A stretch of DNA of 64,000 nucleotides from Legionella nagasakiensis. Lineage in GTDB: Bacteria > Pseudomonadota > Gammaproteobacteria > Legionellales > Legionellaceae. The DNA lies in the NCBI RefSeq assembly GCF_900639915.1, contig NZ_CAAAID010000002.1, forward strand, positions 124,001-188,000. The letters run 5' to 3'. The position numbers were made by a program, and so were the translations under genes. Positions 26,802-37,815 of this stretch are shown here, one piece after another (position 1 is the first letter of the stretch; every line of letters begins with the position of its first letter). The notes below the pieces were generated by a model. That model was not told the DNA's origin and searched no databases. It saw only the letters and a list, made by a program, of their open reading frames with translations.

Positions 26802-28250
26802 TTATTTTTGCGATGCCATGAGATATTTGATGATGCGGTTAAGAATAATGCACACAACGGCTGCTGCCAGTAAGATATAGAGCAAGTGACTAAATGTCAT
26901 GGCATAGTGGGTTTTTAATCCGCTGATCGACATATGGTCTAGCTTCTCTTTCGGGATAGCCGTGATTGCCGCAAGTTTCCCAGATAAAAATCCCCCCAGT
27001 CCAAGAGAGACAAAGAAAACCCCCATCATGGTACTTACTTTTTTGTGACTTGATAAAAGGGTAATGGCAGATAAGCCTACGGGTGATAATAGTAATTCCG
27101 CGAATGAAATCATCAGATAGGCAGGAATGAAAAACCAAGGAGAGATGAGTGCTATCCCCGCATCAAAACGACAAACCAATGCAATGGATACATAAGCAGA
27201 AACCATAAAAAATATTGACAGCAAGAATTTGTTGCCCGTTCGAATCGCATGTTGTGCCGAACTCAATTGTTTCTTATTACGGCCAAGGAAAAGACCGAAC
27301 ATAATCATCCCTAAGCTTTGCACTGCAACATAATAAGGAGGGGGAAATGGAATGCCTAAAAGTGTCGGCTGTACCACACGTTTCAATAACAATGTCAAAG
27401 ATAAGAACATTTGGAAATAAAAAGACCAGAAAATAATAGAAATCAGACACAATAGCCCTATGACCAGAGTTTGACGCGCCTGTATGCCGCTTTCTTGCAT
27501 TAATGAATTCAGTAAATAAATCAGTGAAAATAGACCAATGACTGTGAATAAAGCATCAGCAAGAGTCGATTGATGCAAAATATAAAAGGCGCCGAACCAC
27601 ATCAGAACGATGAGGAGAATCGCAAAGAATATATCTTTTAACTTGTGCTGGTAAGGAACGTAATCAGCGATGCGATAGCGATGAATGCCAAATGAAAAAA
27701 CAGCGATGGCGATAATCATCCCGATTGTGGCACTCAGGAAGGAAAGAGGCCAACCATACAATGATTGAAGGTAACTGGGCAGTGTTGTGCCTAGAATAAT
27801 GCCTGTGGTGATGCCCATGTAAAATATGGTGAAACCACGTTCACGGTTCGGTGAGCCGATGGGATATTCATTGCCTAACAAAGATGAGATATTCGGTTTA
27901 AGTAACCCTGTACCCACAGCGATTCCTGCCAGTGAAATCGTAAGTCCATGATCGGATTTCAGTAATCCTAATGAAAGATAACTGAAAAATAATATGATTG
28001 CACCAGCAAGGATACTGCGCTTTTGTCCTAATAATTGATCGGCAATCCAGCCACCAATCACCGGTGACAGGTAGGTTAAGGCAGTAAAAGCACCCACCAA
28101 AGGGTAAACACGGTGGTCATTCCATTGAAAATACATGACCAGATAAAGGGCAAGCAGTGTTTGTACGACATAAAATCCATAACGTTCCCACATCTCGGTC
28201 GCAAAGAATATTTTTAGTGAGGGGGGATGGGTTATTTGATTTGCTTGCAC
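26802..28250 (-). CDS. Proton-dependent oligopeptide transporter (POT/PTR family)
   Basis: The 482-residue MFS-type protein has the POT signature in helix one, FFATEMWERYGFYVVQTLLALYL, which contains the ExxER proton-coupling motif. It also has PVIGGWIADQLLGQKRSI and the helix-four region FTIFYMGITTGIILG. It imports di- and tripeptides with protons across the inner membrane. The start appears to be GTG 28250. It is divergent from hutUH, and both feed amino-acid-based growth. The exact substrate range is unknown. Confidence 0.92.
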   Translation of the reverse strand: MQANQITHPPSLKIFFATEMWERYGFYVVQTLLALYLVMYFQWNDHRVYPLVGAFTALTYLSPVIGGWIADQLLGQKRSILAGAIILFFSYLSLGLLKSDHGLTISLAGIAVGTGLLKPNISSLLGNEYPIGSPNRERGFTIFYMGITTGIILGTTLPSYLQSLYGWPLSFLSATIGMIIAIAVFSFGIHRYRIADYVPYQHKLKDIFFAILLIVLMWFGAFYILHQSTLADALFTVIGLFSLIYLLNSLMQESGIQARQTLVIGLLCLISIIFWSFYFQMFLSLTLLLKRVVQPTLLGIPFPPPYYVAVQSLGMIMFGLFLGRNKKQLSSAQHAIRTGNKFLLSIFFMVSAYVSIALVCRFDAGIALISPWFFIPAYLMISFAELLLSPVGLSAITLLSSHKKVSTMMGVFFVSLGLGGFLSGKLAAITAIPKEKLDHMSISGLKTHYAMTFSHLLYILLAAAVVCIILNRIIKYLMASQK

Positions 28251-28469
28251 ACTGCTTCTTGAAAAAGATGAAATGCGTGGATTCTACCATATTGAGAAAT
28301 AATTTCACATCATACTTCCGGACTCGCTTTCATGACACTTTTTCTCTAGTATATGACCATTGAATTTCTATAATTAGAGCCTGCATCGTGATGCGCAGAG
28401 AGCATTTACGTCTAGCTGTTTTGGGTATCGCTGCGTTAGCGACAAGAGGGCTTTCTGGAGAAATGAACC

Positions 28470-30149
28470 ATGGATCAGCACTATACAAAACATCCTATTC
28501 ATGCTCGTCGTGGAATGGATAAAGAGGCTAAAAGCTGGTTAACTGAAGCGGCTTTACGTATGATTTGTAATAATCTTGACCCGGAAGTGGCTGAATCACC
28601 GGATTCTTTAATTGTGTATGGCGGATTAGGGCGAGCAGCAAGAAATTGGGAGTGTTTTTATAAAATCTGTGATGTTCTCAAAGGTCTGAACGACGATCAG
28701 ACGCTTTTGATTCAATCAGGCAAGCCTGTAGGAGTTTTTAAGACGCATGAAGATGCACCACGCGTTTTGATTGCCAATTCGAATATTGTTCCCCACTGGG
28801 CAACCTGGGAGCATTTTAACGAGCTCGATAAAAAAGGCCTGATGATGTATGGCCAAATGACGGCAGGCAGCTGGATCTATATTGGTTCTCAGGGCATTGT
28901 TCAGGGAACTTATGAAACTTTTGTGGCGGCTGGTAAAAAGCATTACGCTGGAGACTTGTCTGGGCGCTGGATTCTAACGGCTGGTTTAGGCGGCATGGGT
29001 GGTGCACAACCATTAGCTGCGGTCATGGCAGGTGCAAGCATGTTGGCCATTGAGTGTGATCCAGGTCGGATTGAGAAACGACTAAAAACACGTTATCTCG
29101 ATCGTGCTACTGAGCGCCTAGAGGAGGCATTGGGATGGATTGAAGATTCGTGCCGGAAAAAAGAGCCGATATCGGTAGGTTTACTAGGGAATGCCGCTGA
29201 TCTTTATTCTGAACTGATTCAACGTAATGTAATGCCGGCGCTGGTGACGGATCAAACCAGTGCACATGACCCTCTTAACGGTTATTTGCCAAGTGGTTGG
29301 TCTTTAGCCAAAGCAGAACGATTAAGAAAAGAAGCTCCGGAAGAAGTTGTTTCTGCTGCCAAGGCATCGATGGCAAAACAGGTCAAAGCCATGCTGGCTT
29401 TTCGCGAGCGAGGTATTCCTGTGTTTGATTATGGCAATAATATTCGTCAAATGGCCTTTGAAGCGGGGGTTAAAGAAGCATTTGCTTTTCCTGGATTTGT
29501 GCCCGCATACATTCGCCCCCTATTTTGCGAGGGGATTGGGCCATTTCGCTGGGTAGCATTGTCTGGGGAGCCGGAGGATATTTACGCAACGGACGACAAG
29601 GTTAAACAACTGATTCCAGAGGATAAGCATTTGCATCGATGGTTGGATATGGCGCGCGAAAAGATTGCTTTTCAAGGGTTGCCGGCGCGAATTTGCTGGG
29701 TAGGTTTGGAGAACCGCGCTCGTCTTGCCTTGGCATTTAACGAGATGGTGAAGACCGGCGAAGTAAAAGCACCGATTGTGATTGGTCGTGACCACCTGGA
29801 CTCAGGCTCAGTGGCGAGCCCTAATCGAGAAACGGAAGGCATGCTTGATGGCAGTGATACGGTGTCTGATTGGCCATTTCTCAACGCCTTACTGAATTGC
29901 GCAAGTGGTGCAACCTGGGTTAGCATTCATCACGGCGGCGGTGTTGGCATGGGGTTTTCTCAGCATGCCGGGGTGGTGATTGTTGCGGATGGCAGCGACA
30001 AAGCAGCCACACGACTTGCACGGGTATTGCATAATGATCCGGCAACAGGGGTCATGCGTCATGCGGATGCAGGTTATGAACTTGCCAGACAATGTGCAAA
30101 GAAAAATCACTTGTGGCTGCCTATGGAGGGATTGGGAGAAACACCATGA
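28470..30149 (+). CDS. hutU: Urocanate hydratase
   Basis: The 559-residue NAD-dependent enzyme does the second step of histidine breakdown, urocanate to imidazolonepropionate. It shows [12 protein letters not shown], the NAD-binding [16 protein letters not shown], the conserved [24 protein letters not shown] (spread over about 343-366), and [15 protein letters not shown]. It overlaps hutH by four bases. No hutI, hutG or hutC is next to it. GGAG precedes the start. Confidence 0.97.
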   Translation: MDQHYTKHPIHARRGMDKEAKSWLTEAALRMICNNLDPEVAESPDSLIVYGGLGRAARNWECFYKICDVLKGLNDDQTLLIQSGKPVGVFKTHEDAPRVLIANSNIVPHWATWEHFNELDKKGLMMYGQMTAGSWIYIGSQGIVQGTYETFVAAGKKHYAGDLSGRWILTAGLGGMGGAQPLAAVMAGASMLAIECDPGRIEKRLKTRYLDRATERLEEALGWIEDSCRKKEPISVGLLGNAADLYSELIQRNVMPALVTDQTSAHDPLNGYLPSGWSLAKAERLRKEAPEEVVSAAKASMAKQVKAMLAFRERGIPVFDYGNNIRQMAFEAGVKEAFAFPGFVPAYIRPLFCEGIGPFRWVALSGEPEDIYATDDKVKQLIPEDKHLHRWLDMAREKIAFQGLPARICWVGLENRARLALAFNEMVKTGEVKAPIVIGRDHLDSGSVASPNRETEGMLDGSDTVSDWPFLNALLNCASGATWVSIHHGGGVGMGFSQHAGVVIVADGSDKAATRLARVLHNDPATGVMRHADAGYELARQCAKKNHLWLPMEGLGETP

Positions 30150-31651
30150 ATCATGAATTTATTCTTTCGCCAGGCCAACTCAATTTATCCTTATTAAAAC
30201 AGGTTCTTTACGAAAAAAAGCGCTGTGTTTTAGACAAGTCGTGTTATCAAGCCATTCATGCTTCAGAACACATGATTCAGCAGATTATTGGAGAAAAAAA
30301 AACCGTCTATGGCATTAATACCGGTTTTGGTTCGCTTGCCAATGAAATTATTTCTGCCGATAAACTCAAGACATTACAAAGAAATATCGTTTTGTCGCAT
30401 GCTTGTGGCAGTGGCGAACTATTATCAGATGACATTGTTTCTCTCATTCTATTATTAAAAATCAATAACTTATCTCAAGGTTTTTCTGGGGTTCGCCAAA
30501 AGCTCATTGATGCTTTATGCGCGCTTTATAACGCAGAAGTATACCCTTGTATTCCCAGCAAAGGCTCAGTGGGAGCGTCGGGTGATCTTGCACCATTAGC
30601 GCATCTTGCATTGCCTTTACTGGGTGAGGGAGACGTGCGCTATCAAGGACAAATCATCAAGGCAGCCGAAGGGCTTACCATCGCCGGACTTACTCCGCTG
30701 GATTTGGCTCCTAAAGAAGGTTTGGCTTTATTAAATGGATTGCAGGTCTCTACAGCGCTTTGTATGCATGCTTTCTTTCGCAGTGAATGGTTGTTTGAAA
30801 CCGCTGTTTTGGCTGGCAGTTTGTCAGTTGATGCAGCCAGTGGCAGTGATGTGCCTTTTGATGATCGTATCCATGCCGTTCGTGGTCATCAAGCACAAAG
30901 ACAAGTGGCTGCCATGTATCGTGAGTTATTAGTCGACAGTGAGATTCGTGAAGCGCATCGTCAATGCACACGCATCCAAGATCCTTATTCACTTCGCTGC
31001 CAGCCGCAAATCATGGGGGCGGTGCTTCATCAGATGCAATTTGTCGGCGAAACATTGCAAGTTGAAGCCAATGCGGTGTCGGATAATCCTTTGGTATTTG
31101 CCGAGCAAGGCGATGTTTTGTCGGGCGGTAATTTTCATGGTGAAATACTGGCTATGGCGGCTGATAATCTTGCCTTGGCCATTGCTGAAATGGGTGCGAA
31201 TGCCGAGCGGCGTATCGCTTTGTTAATTGATAAGAATTTCAGTGGCTTGCCCGCGTTTTTGGTCAAGGAAAGCGGATTAAATTCAGGATTTATGATTGCC
31301 CATGTGACCGCTGCGGCATGTGCCAGCGATAATAAGGCTTTGGCGCATCCTCATTCGGTTGACAGTTTGCCGACTTCAGCCAATCAGGAAGACATTGTTT
31401 CGATGGCAACCAATGCTGCCCGGCGATTGCAACCCATGATTGACAATACGGCGACGATTCTGGCGATTGAATTATTGGCTGCTTGTCAGGGCCTTGACTT
31501 TTACAAGCCATTAAAGACATCGCCAAAATTGCAGAATCTCTACCATAAAATAAGAGAATACGTTGCCCCTTATGAGGTAGATCGTTATTTTGCACCTGAT
31601 ATAGAAATCATTAAGCGACAGATATTAAATGGTAAGTTTAGCCTTAATTAA
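30146..31651 (+). CDS. hutH: Histidine ammonia-lyase
   Basis: The 501-residue enzyme removes ammonia from histidine to give urocanate. The MIO cofactor forms from A-S-G in [40 protein letters not shown] and the late [18 protein letters not shown] complete the family pattern. ATG 30146 overlaps the hutU stop (ATGA); upstream starts would run into hutU. The gene order hutU-hutH suggests one transcript. Confidence 0.97.
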   Translation: MNHEFILSPGQLNLSLLKQVLYEKKRCVLDKSCYQAIHASEHMIQQIIGEKKTVYGINTGFGSLANEIISADKLKTLQRNIVLSHACGSGELLSDDIVSLILLLKINNLSQGFSGVRQKLIDALCALYNAEVYPCIPSKGSVGASGDLAPLAHLALPLLGEGDVRYQGQIIKAAEGLTIAGLTPLDLAPKEGLALLNGLQVSTALCMHAFFRSEWLFETAVLAGSLSVDAASGSDVPFDDRIHAVRGHQAQRQVAAMYRELLVDSEIREAHRQCTRIQDPYSLRCQPQIMGAVLHQMQFVGETLQVEANAVSDNPLVFAEQGDVLSGGNFHGEILAMAADNLALAIAEMGANAERRIALLIDKNFSGLPAFLVKESGLNSGFMIAHVTAAACASDNKALAHPHSVDSLPTSANQEDIVSMATNAARRLQPMIDNTATILAIELLAACQGLDFYKPLKTSPKLQNLYHKIREYVAPYEVDRYFAPDIEIIKRQILNGKFSLN

Positions 31652-31674
31652 CGAAATCTAAGAACAGGTTTTTT

Positions 31675-32115
31675 ATGTCCATTGAAATTTATACGGATGG
31701 TGCTTGCAAAGGAAATCCAGGTCCTGGTGGATGGGGTGTTTTGTTACGTTATCAAGGGCAGGAAAAAACACTGCATGGTGCAGAATCACACACCACCAAC
31801 AATCGTATGGAATTAACGGCAGCGGTCAAAGCACTGGAAGCACTAAAACGCCCTTGCCAGGTTGAACTTTACACGGATTCGCAGTATTTGCGTCAAGGCA
31901 TGACAAACTGGATGGTGCAATGGAAAAAAAATGGTTGGCGTAATGCAAAAAAAGAACCCGTCAAAAATGTCGATCTGTGGCAACGATTGGATGAGCTGGC
32001 TAAAATACATCAAATTCGCTGGCATTGGGTTAAAGGACACGCAGGGCATCCTGAAAATGAACAAGCGGATAGCTTGGCAAATCAAGCCATTGAACAATTG
32101 TTGCAGGCAGATTAG
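31675..32115 (+). CDS. rnhA: Ribonuclease HI
   Basis: The 146-residue enzyme cuts RNA in RNA-DNA hybrids. The four catalytic acids are in place: D8 ([14 protein letters not shown]), E46 (RMELTAA), D68 (YTDSQY) and D132 (EQADSLANQ), with the basic handle [14 protein letters not shown]. It is 23 bases after hutH and 42 before dnaQ, all on one strand. rnhA next to dnaQ is common, though often divergent; here they are in tandem. Confidence 0.97.
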   Translation: MSIEIYTDGACKGNPGPGGWGVLLRYQGQEKTLHGAESHTTNNRMELTAAVKALEALKRPCQVELYTDSQYLRQGMTNWMVQWKKNGWRNAKKEPVKNVDLWQRLDELAKIHQIRWHWVKGHAGHPENEQADSLANQAIEQLLQAD

Positions 32116-32157
32116 GTGCAGCCTATACACTAATTTCTCTTTTTTACAGGTAAGAAT

Positions 32158-32856
32158 ATGCGCCAAATCGTGCTAGATACGGAAACAACAGGCATTGGTC
32201 CAGAAAAAGGCCATCGAATCATTGAAATTGGATGCGTTGAGTTACTTGATAGAAAACTGACGGGTAATCATTTTCATGTTTATTTGAATCCTCAACGAGA
32301 GGTGGAGGAAGGAGCCTTTCGGGTTCATGGCATCAGTACGGAGTTTTTGCAAGATAAACCATTATTTCAAGATATTGTTTCTGAATTTATACAATTTATT
32401 GAAGGAAGCGAGCTCATCATTCATAACGCTCCCTTTGATGTTGGTTTTTTAAATGCCGAATTAACACAAATCAAGTGGCCAAAATCTTTGGAAGCGCACT
32501 GTGGTATTGTAGATACTTTGATTCTAGCCCGCGAAAAGCATCCCGGGCAGCGTAATAGCTTGGATGCGTTATGCAAGCGCTATGAAATCGACAACTCAAA
32601 CCGCCAATTGCATGGGGCTTTGCTGGATGCTGAAATATTAGCATTCGTTTATTTGGCGATGACCGGCGGGCAGGCCAGTTTGTTTGATGGTGATATTCAG
32701 TTAAAAGAAGAAACAAAGGTAAAAAGCAGTATCTCCTATGAAGCATTATCAAGTCATTCCCCAATTATATTGGCTGATCCTGTCGAAACGGCCAGACACA
32801 ATGAATTCATTGAATTTATTATAAAAAAATCAGGAATCAATCATTGGCAGAGTTAG
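32158..32856 (+). CDS. dnaQ: DNA polymerase III epsilon subunit (3'-5' exonuclease)
   Basis: The 232-residue proofreading subunit has the DnaQ exonuclease motifs: Exo I LDTETTG (D7, E9), Exo II HNAPFDVGFLNAEL, and the late LHGALLDAEILAFVYL. It would act in the Pol III core with the alpha and theta subunits. The C-terminal part, which tethers to alpha, is a linker plus a short helix. It converges on the Wip-like gene with 26 bases between. Confidence 0.95.
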   Translation: MRQIVLDTETTGIGPEKGHRIIEIGCVELLDRKLTGNHFHVYLNPQREVEEGAFRVHGISTEFLQDKPLFQDIVSEFIQFIEGSELIIHNAPFDVGFLNAELTQIKWPKSLEAHCGIVDTLILAREKHPGQRNSLDALCKRYEIDNSNRQLHGALLDAEILAFVYLAMTGGQASLFDGDIQLKEETKVKSSISYEALSSHSPIILADPVETARHNEFIEFIIKKSGINHWQS

Positions 32857-32882
32857 GGCATGCGCCACTATTTTTTAGTCGA

Positions 32883-34793
32883 TCAGCCGCCTAAGGATTG
32901 GCTGGGCTTTTCGGTTGGTTCATCGTCATCAGATTTAATAATTGCTTGATAGGCTTTCTGAAAATTCTTCACTTTTTCCATGGAATCGGTGTCAGGCGTA
33001 GAAAAGAATGTGTCTGAATAACCACGTTTTGAAAAAGCGGCAACGGCCGCAGCAGGAATTCCAGCGGTTGCTATGGTTCCTATGATGGCAATAACCCCGA
33101 TAATTCCGCGAATAATTGGTGATAGTTGATACCATACCCCGCGATGCTTTTCTAACTCTGTTGTGGCAGTCTTAATGGACTGGTCGCATTGTGTTTTAAA
33201 TGTTTTAGCATCAATTTTATCTTGGGTGAAATACTGCTCGCTATTAGTGCTTAGTGCTTTAAGTAAGGCATCGGATGCTTCAGCGGCTTTCTTATAATTC
33301 TTCGGATCATGTTTCGCTTTTTCTTGTAATTCGACATTTTTTGCTGCCAATAAAGCCAGGGCATGATTAAATGCAATATGCTGCTTTACTTTTTCATGCT
33401 GTTCATTGACGCGGGAAGTAAGGTCATCGAGACTTGCTCTGTAATCTTCAGCCGTTGTATCCCCACGATGGTACGCTGTGGCAGCTTCGTCTAATTCGTG
33501 AAGTAGTTTTTCTTGTTTTTGTTGAGGCACATCATACTCTTTTAACTCTAGACGAATTAGGTTTTTGGTGTCTGCTAAAACTTGACGGATTTTAAGATAG
33601 TCAGCGTCAGCCTGCATACGCATGCGTGCTTCATGCGTGTGAGCGACGGCTACTAGGTCGGCAAGAACCTCGCTATGACGTGCTGTTGAGCTATGGATGA
33701 GTTGTTTGGCGGTGAGTTCGGATGAGTGTTGCGTAAAATGGCGAACGTCAAGAAGTCCATAAGCATCACGAAGTGTTCCAGTTCGTGATAACTCCCTATC
33801 TTTGCCAAACCAGCCGTCCAGATTCCGGTGGCTGGGCAGCGGGGTGGTGCCGTGTTGCAGAATTTCTCCATCACCAATATGGCCGTGCACAAAGCTGACT
33901 TTAAAGCCACCGCGGGGTTCTGTGCGTAATTCATCGCCGATGGCACGGTTCCACACAAGGCGCATCAGTGGTTTAGTTGGTGGAACCGGATCCTTGGGGT
34001 CAGAATGCCCTTCTTGGTCTATGAGACTCGCCAATGTTTTTTCAGTAAATAAGGTATATATACGTTCATTGATGGCATTGATGGTGGTAATTAATGCTGT
34101 TGGACTGTCTTCATGGTAAGGAATGCTAAATTTATTTGCCAACGCTTCAATGGTTTCAAGTCCAATAGGGGCATGAGAAAATAAAGTGATTTCCCCCTCG
34201 GGAGAAACCGTATAACCAATGGCTTTTACCATCGGTTTATAGCAATCATCAACGATTTGGCGTACTTCTCCTTCATCGACTAAACCGCGGGCAATCAAAC
34301 GTTGCATGTTGGTCAATGATTGTCCCTGATTTCCGAATAATTGATGTATTCCTGTAAATCGCCGGTGTTCGTAATCTCTGATAAATTCCGCGCTATGATT
34401 GGACACCATGATGTCCACATCAAGGTTTGCATCATGCAATTTTTTTAAGACTAAGAGCGTAAAATAATCATTATTGCCTCGATCGGCTAATTCATCGCCA
34501 ATCAGCGTGAGGGAACGGTCGGTGTTAATGACGGCGCTATCGATGATCGCTCGAAACGTCTCTAGGTCGTCGGCAGTAAGAGAGCTGGTTCGTGTATAAT
34601 AGATATCATGTAAGTCTTTGTATTGCTCAGGAGTAACTTTCAAAAAGCCTTCTTCAATCAGAGTATAAATCAACTTCAGAGCATTACCATGCAAATCTCC
34701 GACGCTGACATGAGTATGTTCAGCCGCAGAGGCAAGCACGTCAGGACACTTATCTAAATCGGCCGTCGTTCGGACTTTTATTTCTTTTGACAT
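32883..34793 (-). CDS. Wip-like PPP-fold metallophosphatase, probable Dot/Icm effector
   Basis: The 636-residue protein begins with a metallophosphatase domain: GDLHGN (32-37), GDELADRGNND (99-109), SNHSAEF (131-137), FSHAPIG (205-211) and VHGH near 300. Together these supply the two-metal ligands of PPP enzymes. This resembles the Legionella effectors WipA and WipB. A long coiled-coil region follows (about 360-560), then a hydrophobic segment near 575-605 (WYQLSPIIRGIIGVIAIIG and onward), seen in many Legionella effectors, and an acidic tail SDDDEPTEKPSQ. Localisation to a host membrane and Ser/Thr or Tyr phosphatase activity are inferred. Upstream DNA has only a poor PmrA-like match. Confidence 0.85.
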   Translation of the reverse strand: MSKEIKVRTTADLDKCPDVLASAAEHTHVSVGDLHGNALKLIYTLIEEGFLKVTPEQYKDLHDIYYTRTSSLTADDLETFRAIIDSAVINTDRSLTLIGDELADRGNNDYFTLLVLKKLHDANLDVDIMVSNHSAEFIRDYEHRRFTGIHQLFGNQGQSLTNMQRLIARGLVDEGEVRQIVDDCYKPMVKAIGYTVSPEGEITLFSHAPIGLETIEALANKFSIPYHEDSPTALITTINAINERIYTLFTEKTLASLIDQEGHSDPKDPVPPTKPLMRLVWNRAIGDELRTEPRGGFKVSFVHGHIGDGEILQHGTTPLPSHRNLDGWFGKDRELSRTGTLRDAYGLLDVRHFTQHSSELTAKQLIHSSTARHSEVLADLVAVAHTHEARMRMQADADYLKIRQVLADTKNLIRLELKEYDVPQQKQEKLLHELDEAATAYHRGDTTAEDYRASLDDLTSRVNEQHEKVKQHIAFNHALALLAAKNVELQEKAKHDPKNYKKAAEASDALLKALSTNSEQYFTQDKIDAKTFKTQCDQSIKTATTELEKHRGVWYQLSPIIRGIIGVIAIIGTIATAGIPAAAVAAFSKRGYSDTFFSTPDTDSMEKVKNFQKAYQAIIKSDDDEPTEKPSQSLGG

Positions 34794-34917
34794 GGGCTGT
34801 TCCCGTTTAGGAGGTCTTTAATAACTATAGCAAATGAATGTTAGCTCAAGATTAACTCACCTAAACGCATCAATAAAAAATAATGGTTATTTTTATATCA
34901 AAAAGAATAATTATTGC

Positions 34918-34945
34918 TTGATATGATTTATTAATGATCTATATT
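34918..34945 (+). promoter_or_regulatory. Promoter candidate for the EnhA-like gene
   Basis: TTGATA (34918-34923) and TATATT (34940-34945) are spaced 16 bases, 31 bases before the start. AAGGA is the ribosome binding site. Support is sequence match only. Confidence 0.4.
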
Positions 34946-34976
34946 TAAACAATAATTGTAAAAAAAAGGACGAATC

Positions 34977-35522
34977 ATGGATGAGAATCGAGCGTGTTAT
35001 CGTCATAATCTGGCAAGATGTTTTTATCAATGTTTGATCATCGGCAGTGTGGCTTTTCTTTTTTTATTACCGGTTATTTCCTTTGCCGCACCTGGTCCTA
35101 TAGAGGATGCTCATCAATCTATGACCCAGCAAATGCATGCCGTCAATACTTTTATATATAATCCCAAAACGTTGCGTTGGAAGGCGGTTAAAAATGATAA
35201 AGTGATTCGGACTGGGAAAGGGTCAGGTGGTAGTCATTATTGCCGCGACATTAAACGCTCTTGCCGAACGCCTTCTGGTACTTACCGTATCATCAGCAAA
35301 CGAGGCGCCAGCTGTCGTTCCAGTCGTTACCCTGTGGGTAAAGGCGGAGCACCCATGCCCTATTGTATGTTTTTTAGTAAATATTATGCCATTCATGGCT
35401 CACCGGATGTGCCAAATCATAATGCAAGTCATGGTTGTATCCGTGTTAAACCAAGCGATGCCCGTTGGCTGAATCAAAATTTCATGAATATTGGCTCAAA
35501 AGTCATTGTGAAGCCTTATTAA
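34977..35522 (+). CDS. Exported L,D-transpeptidase (YkuD fold), EnhA-like
   Basis: The 181-residue protein has a signal or anchor sequence (CLIIGSVAFLFLLPVISFAAP, about 19-39) and a YkuD catalytic domain ending in HGSPDVPNHNASHGCIRV with the active Cys. It resembles the enhanced-entry protein EnhA of Legionella, a family member linked to host-cell entry. YkuD enzymes form 3-3 peptidoglycan cross-links or attach proteins. Extra cysteines (CRDIKRSC, GASC, YC) suggest disulfides. Its stop is three bases from the convergent erpA stop. Confidence 0.88.
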   Translation: MDENRACYRHNLARCFYQCLIIGSVAFLFLLPVISFAAPGPIEDAHQSMTQQMHAVNTFIYNPKTLRWKAVKNDKVIRTGKGSGGSHYCRDIKRSCRTPSGTYRIISKRGASCRSSRYPVGKGGAPMPYCMFFSKYYAIHGSPDVPNHNASHGCIRVKPSDARWLNQNFMNIGSKVIVKPY

Positions 35523-35525
35523 AGC

Positions 35526-35912
35526 CTAATCTTCATCATCAATACTAAATGATGAACCGCAACCGCAAGTGGTTTTTGCGTTGGGGTTGCGAATAATAAA
35601 CTGTTCCCCCTGGATGCCTTGCGTATAATCAATTTCTGCATTTTGCAGGTATTGATAGCTCATGGAATCAATTAATAGTTTTACGGAACCTGAATCATTC
35701 GAGCAACGTTGCTCTATGACGGTATCGTCTTCTTGTATTGTTTCATCGAAAGTAAAGCCATATTGAAAACCAGAGCATCCACCGCCTGTAATATAGACTC
35801 GCAGATTTAGCTTGGGATTTTCTTCCTCAGCAATTAATGAGGCCACTTTATCTGCGGCGCTGACGGAAAAATGAATGCCAGTTGGTTCAGGTGATGCATT
35901 AATAGCTGCCAT
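35526..35912 (-). CDS. erpA: Iron-sulfur cluster insertion protein ErpA
   Basis: The 128-residue A-type carrier has the three conserved cysteines: [17 protein letters not shown] and the C-terminal CGCGSSFSI. It delivers Fe-S clusters to target enzymes. The sequence fits ErpA better than IscA because no isc genes are near and the N-terminus ([18 protein letters not shown]) is ErpA-like. GGAG precedes ATG 35912. It lies 38 bases after mnmA on the same strand. Confidence 0.92.
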   Translation of the reverse strand: MAAINASPEPTGIHFSVSAADKVASLIAEEENPKLNLRVYITGGGCSGFQYGFTFDETIQEDDTVIEQRCSNDSGSVKLLIDSMSYQYLQNAEIDYTQGIQGEQFIIRNPNAKTTCGCGSSFSIDDED

Positions 35913-35950
35913 GGTTACTCCAGAGACTGATTTTTTTTAATTATATACGA

Positions 35951-37036
35951 TTAGCGGATAATTTGTTCAATGGTTGCACCGCCCAGGCATTGATTTTTAT
36001 CGTAGAAAACAATGTATTGCCCAGGCGTTACTGCACGCTGTGGGCTAGAAAATAAAACACAATGTTGGTGATTGTTTGCCGGTGATATCACACAGGCCTG
36101 CTCCTGTTGGCGATAGCGGATTTTGGCATAACAGGTTAAGGGTAGGGAAGGCGGATGCGCAGTCAACCAATGGATAGAGCTTGCGAGAAGCCCCTGGGCA
36201 TAAAGCATGGGGTGATGGCTGCCTTGTGCGACAACGAGGGTATTGGTTGTTAACTCTTTATCGACGACATACCATGGATCTTCACTGCCATGGCGCATTC
36301 CACCAATGCCTAAGCCCTGGCGCTGCCCCAATGTATAGAACATCAGGCCGTCGTGGCGTCCTATCGTTTCACCCAGAGAAGTTTTGATATCACCCGGCTT
36401 GGCTAATATAAATTCATTCAGAAAGGATTTGAACCGCTTTTCGCCAATGAAGCAAATTCCAGTGGAATCTTTTTTAGCATGAGTTGCCAGACCAAGCTCT
36501 TTTGCCAACACTCGGACTTGTGATTTAAGATAATCGCCTACTGGAAATAAGGTTTTGGCCAAGGCAGAGGGTTCTACGGCATGGAGAAAGTAGGTTTGAT
36601 CTTTATCCCGGTCTTTTGCTTTGCATAAGGTTGCTGCGCCGTTGTTGACTTGAATTCTTGCATAATGGCCTGTTGCGATGAAATCGGCGCCTAAAGATAA
36701 AGCATGGTTTAAAAAAGCATTGAATTTGATTTCTTTATTACATAGGACATCCGGGTTTGGTGTTCGACCCTGTTCGTATTCTGTAAGAAAATGATCAAAT
36801 ACTCGTTGCAGATATTGTTCCGAGAAATTGATGCTATGTAATGGGATGCCTAATTGTTTACATACAGCCTGTGCATCCGCTAAATCCTCGGCGGCAGCAC
36901 AATAGCCATCTTTATCATCCTGCTCCCAGTTCTTCATAAACAGGCCTTCGACCTGATAGCCTTGCTCCATTAATAACCATGCGGCAACCGATGAATCCAC
37001 GCCGCCTGACATGCCCACGATGACTTTAGCACCCAT
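35951..37036 (-). CDS. mnmA: tRNA 2-thiouridine(34) synthase MnmA
   Basis: The 361-residue enzyme puts sulfur on U34 of Lys, Glu and Gln tRNAs. It has the PP-loop [23 protein letters not shown], the cysteine in [20 protein letters not shown], and the second active cysteine in [13 protein letters not shown] 37036 is taken; a TTG twelve bases upstream is also in frame. It is divergent from yceD. Confidence 0.96.
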   Translation of the reverse strand: MGAKVIVGMSGGVDSSVAAWLLMEQGYQVEGLFMKNWEQDDKDGYCAAAEDLADAQAVCKQLGIPLHSINFSEQYLQRVFDHFLTEYEQGRTPNPDVLCNKEIKFNAFLNHALSLGADFIATGHYARIQVNNGAATLCKAKDRDKDQTYFLHAVEPSALAKTLFPVGDYLKSQVRVLAKELGLATHAKKDSTGICFIGEKRFKSFLNEFILAKPGDIKTSLGETIGRHDGLMFYTLGQRQGLGIGGMRHGSEDPWYVVDKELTTNTLVVAQGSHHPMLYAQGLLASSIHWLTAHPPSLPLTCYAKIRYRQQEQACVISPANNHQHCVLFSSPQRAVTPGQYIVFYDKNQCLGGATIEQIIR

Positions 37037-37111
37037 AATCAAGTTCAATATGTATAAAAATTGAATATTTTACGCTATACTTCCTGGCGACACAATTTTG
37101 TAGTTATTATC

Positions 37112-37540
37112 ATGAAAATTTCTTTAGCAAAATTGGCAAAGGAAAAAGAAGTGCGGCACGCTGATTTGACCATTGAGGAACGACTCCCCGCTCATCTTTC
37201 CATGGCTTGCCATTTATCTTGCGATTACTGGGTGGAGGCAACTGCAGATAATTATATTTTATTGCGGATGAGCACAAAAGGGAGCATTGAGATCGTTTGT
37301 CAACGCTGCTTGCATGTATTTCCCTGCGACTATCATCATGAGACACAATTAGCGGTATGTCTGAACGATGCCATTGCGGAAAAATTAATGGAACAGTATG
37401 AATGTATGGTTTCAGATAACTATACGATCAATTTGGCCGAATTAATAACGGATGAATTGCATTTGAACACCCCTGAAAAACATCTCGATCCTGCCACGTG
37501 CGATAGCGATGTCAAACGATATATCCATGATATAATCTAA
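37112..37540 (+). CDS. yceD: DUF177 / YceD large-ribosomal-RNA accumulation protein
   Basis: The 143-residue protein precedes rpmF, as in most bacteria, and matches YceD (DUF177). Features are the central [22 protein letters not shown] with its CxxC pair and the acidic end [12 protein letters not shown]. YceD proteins influence 23S rRNA levels. ATG 37112 is chosen; the longer reading from 37061 adds an unlikely N-terminus. It may share a transcript with rpmF, 83 bases on. Confidence 0.88.
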   Translation: MKISLAKLAKEKEVRHADLTIEERLPAHLSMACHLSCDYWVEATADNYILLRMSTKGSIEIVCQRCLHVFPCDYHHETQLAVCLNDAIAEKLMEQYECMVSDNYTINLAELITDELHLNTPEKHLDPATCDSDVKRYIHDII

Positions 37541-37623
37541 TTTCTCACAACAAGACTTGGATTGCAAATAAAAAATCGGTAATATTCCGGCCCTACGAAA
37601 ACAAATTGTTTAGGAGTAATACA

Positions 37624-37815
37624 ATGGCTGTACAACAAAATAAAAAATCACGTTCGAGACGTGATATGCGTCGTTCTCATGATGCATTAACCAAACCGAC
37701 TCTTTCGGTTGACCCAACGACTGGTGAAACGCATCGGCGGCATCATCTTACGGAAGATGGCTATTATCGTGGACGCAAGGTTCTGGACACAGATAACGTT
37801 TACGAAGAAGAGTAA
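37624..37815 (+). CDS. rpmF: 50S ribosomal protein L32
   Basis: The 63-residue protein begins [19 protein letters not shown], a typical bL32 N-terminus, and continues [23 protein letters not shown]. It has no zinc cysteines, as in many gammaproteobacteria. AGGAG precedes ATG 37624. Its stop shares one base with the plsX start. Confidence 0.97.
   Translation: MAVQQNKKSRSRRDMRRSHDALTKPTLSVDPTTGETHRRHHLTEDGYYRGRKVLDTDNVYEEE

Noticed and set aside
34794-34860. PmrA-like repeat ahead of the Wip-like gene (reverse strand GTTAATCTT then GCTAACATT)
   Set aside because: The spacing fits but too few bases match, and the -10 spacing is poor; not reported as a site.
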